A stretch of 64,000 bases of DNA from Rhodococcus sp. Z13 (lineage in GTDB: Bacteria > Actinomycetota > Actinomycetes > Mycobacteriales > Mycobacteriaceae), in NCBI RefSeq assembly GCF_025837095.1, contig NZ_CP107551.1:682001-746000 (forward strand), given 5' to 3'. Position 1 is the stretch's first letter; each line of letters starts with the position of its first letter. The notes beneath the pieces are model-generated. The model searched no databases and was not told the origin of the DNA. It worked only from the letters and a program-made list of their open reading frames with translations. Shown piece by piece: positions 52,927 through 60,566 of the stretch. The translations under genes and the position numbers were made by a program.

Positions 52927-54522
52927 GTGAATGTCGAGCACGGGAGTCCGTCCCGCGCCCACCCGGTGTCGCGCCGTTCCTTCCTGCGCGGCGCCGTCGT
53001 CGGCGGCACCGCGGTCGCCGCCCTGTCGCTGTCGCAGATCCCGCGGGCCCGCGCCGAGGTCACCGAGGAACGGCACCGCGCCGTCGTCGTCGGTACCGGT
53101 TTCGGTGGCGCTGTCACCGCGATGCACCTCGGGCGCGCCGGGGTGCAGACCCTGGTCCTCGAACGCGGCATCCGCTGGCCCACGGGACCGAACTCCGAGA
53201 CCTTCCCTCACATGCTGCAGCCGGATCGCCGCATGTCGTGGCTGGCACCGGCCCCGGTGATGCCCGGCGTGCCACCCCTGCCGACCGAGCCGTTCACCGG
53301 GCTCATCGAGCGCATCCCCGGCAACGGGATGGACGTCATGTGCGGCGCCGGGGTCGGCGGCAGTTCCCTGACCTACCACGGTGTGACACTGCAGCCCGAG
53401 GGCCGGTACTTCGCGGCGTCGGTCTCCGAGTCGATCGACTACGACCTGCTCGACGCCGATCACTACCGACGCGTCGAACGCATGTTGCGGATCTCCACGA
53501 TTCCCGACGATCTGCTCGGGCACGAGCGGTACCGGTCGTCGCGCCAGTTCGTGGAGCGGGCCGCCGCCGAGGGGTACGAGCCGGTCCGGTCGCCGATGTG
53601 CATCGACTGGGACGTCCCGCGGCGGGAGCTCACCGGGGAACTGAAGCCCTCCTACACCACGGGCGACGTCATCTTCGGCGCCAACAACGGCGGCAAGTTC
53701 TCGGTCGACGTCACCTATCTCGCCGAGGCCGAGCGCACCGGGCACGTCACGGTGGCGCCGCTGCACCGTGTCAACGACATCGAACGGGCGCCCGACGGCA
53801 CCTGGATCGTCCACGTCGACCGGATCCACACCGACGGCACCGTTCTCGAACGCAAGCGGATCCTCACCCCGTCGCTGTTCCTCGGTGCCGGTTCGGCCGG
53901 CACCACCCGTCTGCTGGTGAAGGCCAGGGCCAGGGGACTCGTGCCGGATCTCCCGGAGGGTGTCGGCACGGGCTGGGGCAACAACGGCGACCGGGTCTTC
54001 GCGGTGACCACACCGCTGCTGAGCCCCGGCGACCACCAGGGCGGCCCGGCCTGTGTGGGGGCCCGCGACCACTCCGACACCGCCGGCCCGGTCATGATCA
54101 TCTCCGGTCCGGTGCCGTTCCCGCTCGACCTCGGCACCACGACGATGATCGGTCTCGGTCTCGTGGAGGGCCGGGGCACATGGCATTACGACGCGGTCCG
54201 CGACGATGCGGTGCTGAACTGGGATCAGACCTACGACCGTGAGCTGACCCGGGCGATCGAGGAGCGCATCCGCCGGATCGCAGGTCCTGCGGCGGTCGTG
54301 ATCGACATCAACGCCGTCGACGTCAACACCTTCCACCCGCTCGGCGGGGCGCCCTTCGGGTCGGTGTGCGACGACGCGGGCCGCGTGCACGGCCAGCGCG
54401 GGCTCTACGTCGTGGACGGCGCGAAGGTGCCCGGCTCGACGGGGGCGTGCAACCCGTCGATGACGATCGCGGCGCTCGCCGAATACGGGGCCGACGACAT
54501 CCTGCGGCGCGACTTCGCCTGA
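52927..54522 (+). CDS. GMC oxidoreductase, cholesterol oxidase-like, Tat-exported
   Basis: This 531-residue flavoprotein has a twin-arginine signal (SRRSFLRGAVVGGTAVAAL) with cleavage near ARAEV. FAD-binding VVVGTGFGGAVTAMHLG is followed by GNGMDVMCGAGVGGSSLTYHG. C-terminal HPLGGAPFG and NPSMTIAALAEYGAD hold the catalytic His and Asn of class I cholesterol oxidases. It should oxidise 3-beta-hydroxysterols to 3-keto-4-ene steroids outside the cell, making hydrogen peroxide. It is the last gene of the CYP51 operon; GTG 52927 follows AGGAGA. A convergent terminator follows. Confidence 0.92.
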   Translation: MNVEHGSPSRAHPVSRRSFLRGAVVGGTAVAALSLSQIPRARAEVTEERHRAVVVGTGFGGAVTAMHLGRAGVQTLVLERGIRWPTGPNSETFPHMLQPDRRMSWLAPAPVMPGVPPLPTEPFTGLIERIPGNGMDVMCGAGVGGSSLTYHGVTLQPEGRYFAASVSESIDYDLLDADHYRRVERMLRISTIPDDLLGHERYRSSRQFVERAAAEGYEPVRSPMCIDWDVPRRELTGELKPSYTTGDVIFGANNGGKFSVDVTYLAEAERTGHVTVAPLHRVNDIERAPDGTWIVHVDRIHTDGTVLERKRILTPSLFLGAGSAGTTRLLVKARARGLVPDLPEGVGTGWGNNGDRVFAVTTPLLSPGDHQGGPACVGARDHSDTAGPVMIISGPVPFPLDLGTTTMIGLGLVEGRGTWHYDAVRDDAVLNWDQTYDRELTRAIEERIRRIAGPAAVVIDINAVDVNTFHPLGGAPFGSVCDDAGRVHGQRGLYVVDGAKVPGSTGACNPSMTIAALAEYGADDILRRDFA

Positions 54523-54532
54523 ACCCGAACGA

Positions 54533-54568
54533 GTGTGGGTCCGGTGGCGATCACCACCGGCCCCACAC
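54533..54568. terminator. Convergent terminator
   Basis: GTGTGGG/CCCACAC and CCGGTGG/CCACCGG pair around a six-base loop with one T-C mismatch. It lies between the cholesterol oxidase stop and the KstD-like stop and may terminate both transcripts. Confidence 0.75.
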
Positions 54569-54577
54569 CTCCGGGGT

Positions 54578-56041
54578 TCAGCCCTTGGCTGCGGAGGCTC
54601 CGGCGCGGCGGCCGAAGAAGCTGCCGTCACCGAGCGAGGTGCCGCTCGCATAACCCCATGCGCACACGCCCGAGGTGCAGCGGCCCGCGGCGAACAGACC
54701 CGGGATCGGCTCACCCGAGACGTGCAGGACCTCCGAGTTCACCGAGGTGCGCAGGCCCCCGAGCGTGAAACCGGCGGTGCAGTTGCGCAGGTCGAGCGCC
54801 GCGATCGGGCTGCCGATCGGCTTGACCCACTCGCCCTTCTTGCCGAGCACCGGATCCTCACCGTGCGCGGCGTGCTTGTTGTACACCTCGACGGTGGTCT
54901 GCAGGGTTCCCTCCGGCAGTCCCATGTCGGATTCGAGTTCGGCGACTGTCTCCGCCACCCACTTGGGCTGGAATCGGAAGAACGGAGTGGAACTCGTTGC
55001 CGCGCAGCCTTCCTCGTAGGACTTCTCGTCGATGATCAGGAACGCCTGGTTGTCGTTCTTGAGCAGGGTGAGCTGGCCGATGCGTCCCGGATAGGTGTCC
55101 TCGGGGACGTACCGCTGGCCGCGGCCGTTGACGAGGATGCCGCGCGCCATGAGCTGCGGGTCGCCGAAGAAGGCGACCTCGGTCGCGTCCATGTGGGCGA
55201 GATCGGCGCCGAGGGCCTGTGCCATCCGGATCGCACGGCCGTCGTGCTCCTCGATCGCCGCGCCCGGCCGGCCCGCGAGTTGCGGGGCGTAGGCCTGCAC
55301 CATCTCCTTGTTGTACGCGAAGCTGCCGGTCGCGAGGACGACACCGCGGCGGGCCTTCACGTGGATCTCCTTGCCGTACTGCTTGGCGACGAGACCGACG
55401 ACGCGGCCGCCGGAGGCGACGATCAGCCGCTGGACGCGCACGTCGTATTCGGCCCGGACACCCAGGCTCTCCGCCACCTGCGCGAGCGGCTGCATGAGCA
55501 TGAAGCCACCGCCCTTCTCGCCGGTCCGCTTGTCCGTCATCTGCGGAACATGGCCGCGCGGAGCTGGTTTCGCGATCTCGTTGAAGGGCGCCGAGTTCTC
55601 CCCGCCGGAGTACATCAGCCCGTCGTCGCCCGGGATCTCCCAGCCCGGCTCACCCCAGAAGCTCTCCTTGAACACCACACCGTTGTCGACGAGCCACTCG
55701 TAGTGTTCGACGCTGCCGTTGCAGTACTCGGTGATCTTCTCCTCGTCGGCACCCGGCCCGAGTGCGGCGAGCATGAAGGTCTTCATGTTCTCGGGGGTGT
55801 CGTCGAAACCGAGCGCTTTCTGCAGCGGGGTACCGCCACCGAGATAGACGATCCCGCCGGACAGCGATGCGGCTCCACCCCACCCGCCGGTGCGTTCGAG
55901 CACGAGGACCTCGGCGCCGGCCCGGGCCGCCTCGATGGAGGCGGACACGCCGGCGATGCCGAAGCCCGCGACGACGACGTCGGCCTCGTGGTCCCAACTG
56001 GTGACGCGGTCGGCGGGGAGGGGATGCAGGTCGCTTGTCAT
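54578..56041 (-). CDS. KstD-like FAD-binding dehydrogenase
   Basis: This 487-residue flavoprotein belongs to the fumarate-reductase/3-ketosteroid-dehydrogenase family and resembles Rv0785. FAD-binding VVVAGFGIAGVSASIEAARAG lies near residue 21, and C-terminal GLFAAGRCTSGVCAWGYASG closes the FAD site. FMLMQPLAQVAESLGVR and RRGVVLATGSFAYNKEM are family blocks. A true delta-1-dehydrogenase role needs the catalytic Tyr pairs, which I cannot place with certainty. It follows the LLM gene by 54 bases that include short repeats, and probably shares its operator-C promoter. Confidence 0.83.
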   Translation of the reverse strand: MTSDLHPLPADRVTSWDHEADVVVAGFGIAGVSASIEAARAGAEVLVLERTGGWGGAASLSGGIVYLGGGTPLQKALGFDDTPENMKTFMLAALGPGADEEKITEYCNGSVEHYEWLVDNGVVFKESFWGEPGWEIPGDDGLMYSGGENSAPFNEIAKPAPRGHVPQMTDKRTGEKGGGFMLMQPLAQVAESLGVRAEYDVRVQRLIVASGGRVVGLVAKQYGKEIHVKARRGVVLATGSFAYNKEMVQAYAPQLAGRPGAAIEEHDGRAIRMAQALGADLAHMDATEVAFFGDPQLMARGILVNGRGQRYVPEDTYPGRIGQLTLLKNDNQAFLIIDEKSYEEGCAATSSTPFFRFQPKWVAETVAELESDMGLPEGTLQTTVEVYNKHAAHGEDPVLGKKGEWVKPIGSPIAALDLRNCTAGFTLGGLRTSVNSEVLHVSGEPIPGLFAAGRCTSGVCAWGYASGTSLGDGSFFGRRAGASAAKG

Positions 56042-56058
56042 GGTGGTCCGTTCTGGTC

Positions 56059-56098
56059 GGTGATCGGGGATCTCGGTGATCGGTGATCTCGGTGATCA
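56059..56098. repeat. 16-base tandem repeat between LLM and KstD-like genes
   Basis: Units GGTGATCGGGGATCTC (56059-56074) and GGTGATCGGTGATCTC (56075-56090), then GGTGATCA, give two and a half copies. The last part includes the LLM stop codon. It may be a slippage tract. Confidence 0.75.
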
Positions 56099-56941
56099 GT
56101 GGTGGAGCTTGGTGGCGAGCCGGTCGAGATAGGCGAGGACGTCCTCCTCGGAGCGGTCGGGGAGTCCGAAGATCACCTCGGTGACACCGGCATCCGCCCA
56201 CATCGCGAGCTGGTCCGCGTCGTAGCGACCCGCGAGAGCGAGCACCTCGGGGGTGCCGCTGCGACCGGCCTCCGCCCAGGCCTTGTGGAGACGCTGGACG
56301 TTCTCGACGACCTCGCGTTCGGTGGGGGTGGTGATCCATCCGTCGGCGTGGCGCACGATCCAGTCGAAGTTGCGGTCGGTCGAACCGGCGCCGAGGAAGA
56401 TCGGGGGGCGGGGCTGCTGAACCGGTTTGGGCCAGGCCCAGCTCGGGCCGAAGCTGACGAAGGTGCCGTCGTAGGACGCCTCCTCTTCGGTCCACAACGC
56501 CTGCATCGCCTCGAGATACTCGCGCAGGGCGGTGCGCTTCTTCTTCGGGGGCACTCCATGGTCGGCGAGTTCCTCTGCGTTCCAACCGAATCCGACACCG
56601 AAGCGCACGCGGCCGCCGGAGAGATGGTCGAGGCTCGCGATCGTCTTGGCGAGCGTGATGGGATCGTGTTCGAGGGGGAGCGCGACGGAGGTGCCCAGCT
56701 CGATCGTCGAGGTCACCGCCGCTGCGAGTCCCAGTGCCACCCAGGGGTCGAGGGTGCGCATGTAACGGTCGTCGGGCAGGGTCTCGTTGCCCGTCCCCGG
56801 GTGGGCGGATTCGCGCCTGACCGGGATGTGGGTGTGTTCGGGAACGTGGAAGCTGTCGAATCCGCACTTCTCGGCGGCTTCGGCGGCGACCTGGGGTCGG
56901 ATCCCTCGGTCACTGGTGAACAGGGTGATTCCGTGGCGCAC
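56096..56941 (-). CDS. LLM-class F420-dependent oxidoreductase
   Basis: This 281-residue luciferase-like protein starts at GTG 56941, six bases after GGAGAGGGG. MRHGITLFTSDRGIRPQVAA and FDSFHVPEHTHIPV are typical of F420-dependent LLM enzymes of the TIGR03619 type. Also seen are RVRFGVGFGWNAEELADHGV, PIFLGAGSTDRNFDWI and the closing AYLDRLATKL. It is the first gene of the operon with the KstD-like gene, behind operator site C. It likely acts on a steroid or related ketone intermediate. Confidence 0.87.
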   Translation of the reverse strand: MRHGITLFTSDRGIRPQVAAEAAEKCGFDSFHVPEHTHIPVRRESAHPGTGNETLPDDRYMRTLDPWVALGLAAAVTSTIELGTSVALPLEHDPITLAKTIASLDHLSGGRVRFGVGFGWNAEELADHGVPPKKKRTALREYLEAMQALWTEEEASYDGTFVSFGPSWAWPKPVQQPRPPIFLGAGSTDRNFDWIVRHADGWITTPTEREVVENVQRLHKAWAEAGRSGTPEVLALAGRYDADQLAMWADAGVTEVIFGLPDRSEEDVLAYLDRLATKLHH

Positions 56942-57004
56942 TATGGCCCCTCTCCTGGTGGCGACGCAAAAAATGTAACGCGTTCTATCTCGGGAGGGAA
57001 GAGG

Positions 57005-57028
57005 TTTTCCGGACAGGTGTCCGGAAAA
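57005..57028. promoter_or_regulatory. Operator site C, 24-base perfect palindrome
   Basis: Eleven-base arms TTTTCCGGACA and TGTCCGGAAAA flank a central GG. The inner 18 bases differ from site A at only two symmetric positions. It lies in the divergent region between the LLM-KstD unit and the TetR gene at 57104. A further half-site CGGACA follows at about 57031. Confidence 0.78.
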
Positions 57029-57103
57029 ATCGGACAAAAGGTACGAAACACGCCCGATGGCTGCCTGAACTATCCTCGATGCGGGTAGGGAACGGAAGGT
57101 GGC

Positions 57104-57760
57104 GTGATGACGGAACAGTCGACGACGGTGGCAGCGACCGAGGGGCGGCTGTCGACGTCGTCACCCGGATCGGATCTGCGCCCCGCCCAGCGTGCGCGCT
57201 ACATGCGGATCATCGCGTCCGCCCGCGAACTGGCGGCCGAGGGTGGCTACGACGCCGTGCAGATGCGCGCGGTGGCCGACCGCTCCGGTGTCGCCCTGGG
57301 GACCGTCTACCGTTACTTTCCATCGAAGAACCACCTGCTCGTCGTGGCTCTCGTCCTCGAGTTCGAGGCGGCCACGGAACGCTTCACGGGCGGCGACATC
57401 CCGGGGGACGGTTCCGCCGAGCGCATCATGAACGTGCTGCGTGCCGCGGTGAGCCGCCTGGCCGAGCGTCCGCTGCTGTACGACGCGCTGGTGCGCGCGG
57501 CGATGTTCGCCGACGCCACCTCGGCTCCCGAACTCGACCGGCTCGGCCAGGTCCTCACGGAGCTGTTCGCCAAGGCCGCCGACATCGAGGTCGTCACCGA
57601 GGAGGTCCTCAACGCGGTCCGCATCGTCGCCGACGTGTGGATGTCGTCGCTGGTGTCCTGGGCGGCGGGCCGGCAGTCGGCCGAGGCGATGCTGGACCAC
57701 ATGGACACCACCGTCACGCTCGTCTTCGACCGTCTGGAACGGCTGCAGCGGGCGAGCTGA
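57104..57760 (+). CDS. TetR regulator (KstR-like)
   Basis: This 218-residue TetR protein, from GTG 57104 or ATG 57107, has RARYMRIIASARELAAEGGY and SGVALGTVYRYFPSKNHLL as the helix-turn-helix region. The C-terminal domain (90-218) includes YDALVRAAMFADATSAPELD, similar to the steroid regulator KstR. It is divergent from the LLM-KstD operon with site C between. The KstR consensus (AAC-type half-sites) is not what lies here, so it may have its own specificity. It could share the operator family with the 46903 regulator. Confidence 0.85.
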   Translation: MMTEQSTTVAATEGRLSTSSPGSDLRPAQRARYMRIIASARELAAEGGYDAVQMRAVADRSGVALGTVYRYFPSKNHLLVVALVLEFEAATERFTGGDIPGDGSAERIMNVLRAAVSRLAERPLLYDALVRAAMFADATSAPELDRLGQVLTELFAKAADIEVVTEEVLNAVRIVADVWMSSLVSWAAGRQSAEAMLDHMDTTVTLVFDRLERLQRAS

Positions 57761-57796
57761 CGCCCGCCCGCTGCACGCGGACTCGCCGAGAGGTGA

Positions 57797-58618
57797 TCAG
57801 CCCTCGGTGGCGGGGACGTTCACGATCCCGATCGTGGGCAGGAAGAAACACGACGTCTCGCTGTTGCGGACGTTGCCGAAGATCGCCGAGAGCACGGTGC
57901 CCGAACCGGTCTCGACCGGCGCGACCCGCGCTCCTCCCGCAGGCAGGGTGCCGGAGACGAACTCCTCGATCGCCTTCTGGACGGTGGGCCGGAGTGCCTC
58001 CGGAACGATGTCCGGCACCGATGCGGCCGCGACCTCACCGATCGTGCCCATCGGGACGATGCCGCCCTGGAAGGTGTTGATGTTGAACCAGGCGAGCTGG
58101 ACGCCGGCGGTGTCGGCCTCGGCATCGAGCCCGAGCGGCACGAAGGCGAACAGGGTCTCGGCCGGATCGACGGCGTTCAGATCGAACCCTGCCACCTGCA
58201 GGTTCGGCCAGGGGCCGGGCACCGCACCTGCCGCCGCCGGGACGACGCCCAGCGGCAGGTTGCCGTCCGCCGCGCAGAAGGGTGCCACGGTGGGGTAGAG
58301 GAACGGCTCGATGCCGAGCGTGCGGAGGAACTCGATCCCGTCCTCGTAGGCAGCGAGCGGGGAGTCCTCGGCGACGTCGGTCAGGCTTCCGTGAGCGTTC
58401 GCGATCGCCTCCGCCGCGGTGAGCGCCGCCGGATCGGCGTCCGGAACACCGCGGAGGGCCTCGAGTGCGGCTGTCAGCGGGTTCTCGGCGGGGGCGGCCG
58501 GCAACTCGACAGGTGCGGGCTCCGCCGTGGCGGCGGTGGGCAGTGCGAGCCCGGCGGCGAGGCCGAGGGCTGCGACCGCGGCGACACGGCGCGAGCGGGG
58601 GAGGTGTCTGCGGCTCAT
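57797..58618 (-). CDS. Secreted protein of unknown function
   Basis: This 273-residue exported protein starts at ATG 58618, after AGGAGAAG. The signal peptide MSRRHLPRSRRVAAVAALGL plus the hydrophobic core ends near TATAEPAPV. The mature part has a Pro/Ala-rich stretch, then a domain with FLRTLGIEPFLYPTVAPFCA and PLGLDAEADTAGVQLAWFN; two Cys near 123 and 263 may form a disulfide. Similar secreted proteins occur in Rhodococcus and Nocardia without a known role. The gene is convergent with the TetR gene. Confidence 0.72.
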   Translation of the reverse strand: MSRRHLPRSRRVAAVAALGLAAGLALPTAATAEPAPVELPAAPAENPLTAALEALRGVPDADPAALTAAEAIANAHGSLTDVAEDSPLAAYEDGIEFLRTLGIEPFLYPTVAPFCAADGNLPLGVVPAAAGAVPGPWPNLQVAGFDLNAVDPAETLFAFVPLGLDAEADTAGVQLAWFNINTFQGGIVPMGTIGEVAAASVPDIVPEALRPTVQKAIEEFVSGTLPAGGARVAPVETGSGTVLSAIFGNVRNSETSCFFLPTIGIVNVPATEG

Positions 58619-58713
58619 GTGGCTTCTCCTGTACGTGGGTCGTGACACCCGGTCGGTGCCCCCACCTGAATCTAAAGTAGAGGTTTAGAGTCTGGCCGGT
58701 CCAGGAGACCACA

Positions 58714-58742
58714 GGGGCGGCGCCCTTCCGGTGCGCCGCCCC
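58714..58742 (-). terminator. Terminator of the metS-metP pair
   Basis: GGGGCGGCGC (58714-58723) pairs with GCGCCGCCCC (58733-58742) around a nine-base loop. It lies 43 bases beyond the small-subunit stop on the minus strand. Confidence 0.7.
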
Positions 58743-58785
58743 GCGGTGTTATCGAACGGTGACCGACCGTGCGGCCGGTGACCGA

Positions 58786-58896
58786 CTATGCGTCGGGATC
58801 GTCCGGATGTCTCCGGAGATGGAGGATGCTCAGCACCAGACCACCCCAGAGGGTGATGAGGGCGAGAAGCATCATGCCGATGGCGGCTCCGCTCAC
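58786..58896 (-). CDS. metS: MetS-like small subunit of NSS transporter
   Basis: This 36-residue membrane peptide starts at GTG 58896 with MSGAAIGMMLLALITLWGG and ends with a charged tail HLRRHPDDPDA. One helix spans residues 4-26. It matches the small subunit that accompanies MetP in Corynebacterium methionine/alanine uptake. GTGA overlap with the transporter gene supports coupled translation. In Corynebacterium the small protein is required for transport. It is too short for most gene finders. Confidence 0.85.
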   Translation of the reverse strand: MSGAAIGMMLLALITLWGGLVLSILHLRRHPDDPDA

Positions 58897-60467
58897 TGGG
58901 TACCTCCTGCAGACGTGCCGTCGGTCACCGACGGGGTGAGGGGACGGTTCTCGTCGAGCTCGTATTCGAGATCGATGCCCTTCCGCCACGGGATGAACGA
59001 CAACACCACCGCCAGCACGATGACGGCTGCCTGCACACTCCAGCCGAAAGCGAGAACCAGGCTGTCGGGCAGGCCACCGTAACCGTCGCGGATGCGGTCG
59101 CGGATCTCGCTGAACAGCATGTAGGCGAGGAGGATCGGCGTGAGGATGCCGGTGAAGAACATCCACCCGGCACCGACCTTGAACGACGACACCGAGTTCA
59201 GATGGTCGCGCAGTTCGGGCAGGCGCCGGTAGATCCACGCCACCACCACCAGGGCCACGAACGCGACGCCCACGATGCCGAACTGGTTCGCGAACCGGTC
59301 CACCACGTCGAGCGTGTTCAGGCCGGTGGTGGTGGGGAACAGCAGCAGCGACACCAGCGCCGACACCCCACCGACGGCGAGCACCGCCGGCACCTTGTCC
59401 ATGCCCGTCTTGTCCTGGAACGCCGAGACGGTCACCTGGATGATGCTGATCATCGAGGTGAAGCCGGCGAAGACGAGCGAGCCGAAGAACATCACGCCGA
59501 AGAACGCGCCGCCCGGCATGCTCGAGATGATAGTCGGGAACGCGATGAACGCGAGCCCGATGCCCCCGGCCACCACTTCACCGACCTCGACGCCCTGCGC
59601 CTGTGCCATGAAGCCCAGCGCCGAGAAGACGCCGATACCCGCGAGGACCTCGAAGCTCGAGTTCGAGAAGCCCACCACCAGACCGGAACCGGTGAGGTTG
59701 GTCTTGCGCTTCAGATACGACGAGTAGGTCACCATGATGCCGAACGCGACGGACAGCGAGAAGAAGATCTGCCCGTACGCTGAGATCCACACCCCGGTGT
59801 CGGTCAGCGCCGACCAGTTGGGGCTGAAGAAAGCGTTCAGGCCGTCCGTCGCACCCTCCAGGGTCAGCGACCGCACGACGAGAACGGCGAACAGCAGGAC
59901 CAGCAGCGGAACGAAGAACCGGTTCGCGTTGCCGATGCCGCGCTGGACCCCGAGCGCGAGGACTCCGAGCACCAGCACCCAGACCAGCAGCAGCGTCCAG
60001 GCGACGCCGGGGACGAAGCTCAGGCCGAAGGTCGCGTCACCGTCCTGCCGGAGGAAGTCCTCGATGAGGAAGCTCTCCGGGTCGTCTCCCCAGGCTTCGG
60101 TGATCGAGAAGAAGGTGTAGCGCAGGGCCCACGCGACGATCACGGCGTAGTACACGCCGATGACGAAGCAGACCAGCACCTGCCACCAGCCGATGAACTC
60201 CGCGCCGCGGCGCAACCGGCGGAACGCCAGGGGAGGCGCTCCCCGGAACTTGTGCCCGATCGCGTAGTCCAGGAACAGCAGCGGGATGCCCGCAGTGAGC
60301 AGTGCGACCAGATACGGGATCAGGAACGCGCCGCCGCCGTTCTCGTAGGCGATGTAGGGGAACCGCCAGATGTTACCGAGGCCGACGGCCGAACCGATCG
60401 CGGCCATGATGAAGACCGACCGGCCCGACCAGACCTCCCGTTTACGTGTGACGTCCTGTTCTGTCAC
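58893..60467 (-). CDS. metP: Sodium-dependent amino acid transporter (NSS, MetP-like)
   Basis: This 524-residue transporter of the neurotransmitter:sodium symporter family begins with REVWSGRSVFIMAAIGSAVGLGNIWRFPY, the NSS helix-1 signature with the sodium site. About eleven or twelve helices are visible, including QIFFSLSVAFGIMVTYSSYL and FPTIISSMPGGAFFGVMFF. The tail is charged. With the small subunit it forms the MetPS importer for methionine or alanine. The substrate is inferred from the MetS partner. Start 60467. Confidence 0.92.
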   Translation of the reverse strand: MTEQDVTRKREVWSGRSVFIMAAIGSAVGLGNIWRFPYIAYENGGGAFLIPYLVALLTAGIPLLFLDYAIGHKFRGAPPLAFRRLRRGAEFIGWWQVLVCFVIGVYYAVIVAWALRYTFFSITEAWGDDPESFLIEDFLRQDGDATFGLSFVPGVAWTLLLVWVLVLGVLALGVQRGIGNANRFFVPLLVLLFAVLVVRSLTLEGATDGLNAFFSPNWSALTDTGVWISAYGQIFFSLSVAFGIMVTYSSYLKRKTNLTGSGLVVGFSNSSFEVLAGIGVFSALGFMAQAQGVEVGEVVAGGIGLAFIAFPTIISSMPGGAFFGVMFFGSLVFAGFTSMISIIQVTVSAFQDKTGMDKVPAVLAVGGVSALVSLLLFPTTTGLNTLDVVDRFANQFGIVGVAFVALVVVAWIYRRLPELRDHLNSVSSFKVGAGWMFFTGILTPILLAYMLFSEIRDRIRDGYGGLPDSLVLAFGWSVQAAVIVLAVVLSFIPWRKGIDLEYELDENRPLTPSVTDGTSAGGTQ

Positions 60468-60566
60468 GGACCATGTCCCTCCACTCGAACGAATGGAGTC
60501 ACGCTATCGCCCGGCGCAGCTACCGGTGTGGCGTTTCCGGCGCGACACGCGAGCCGCTCGACCGGA

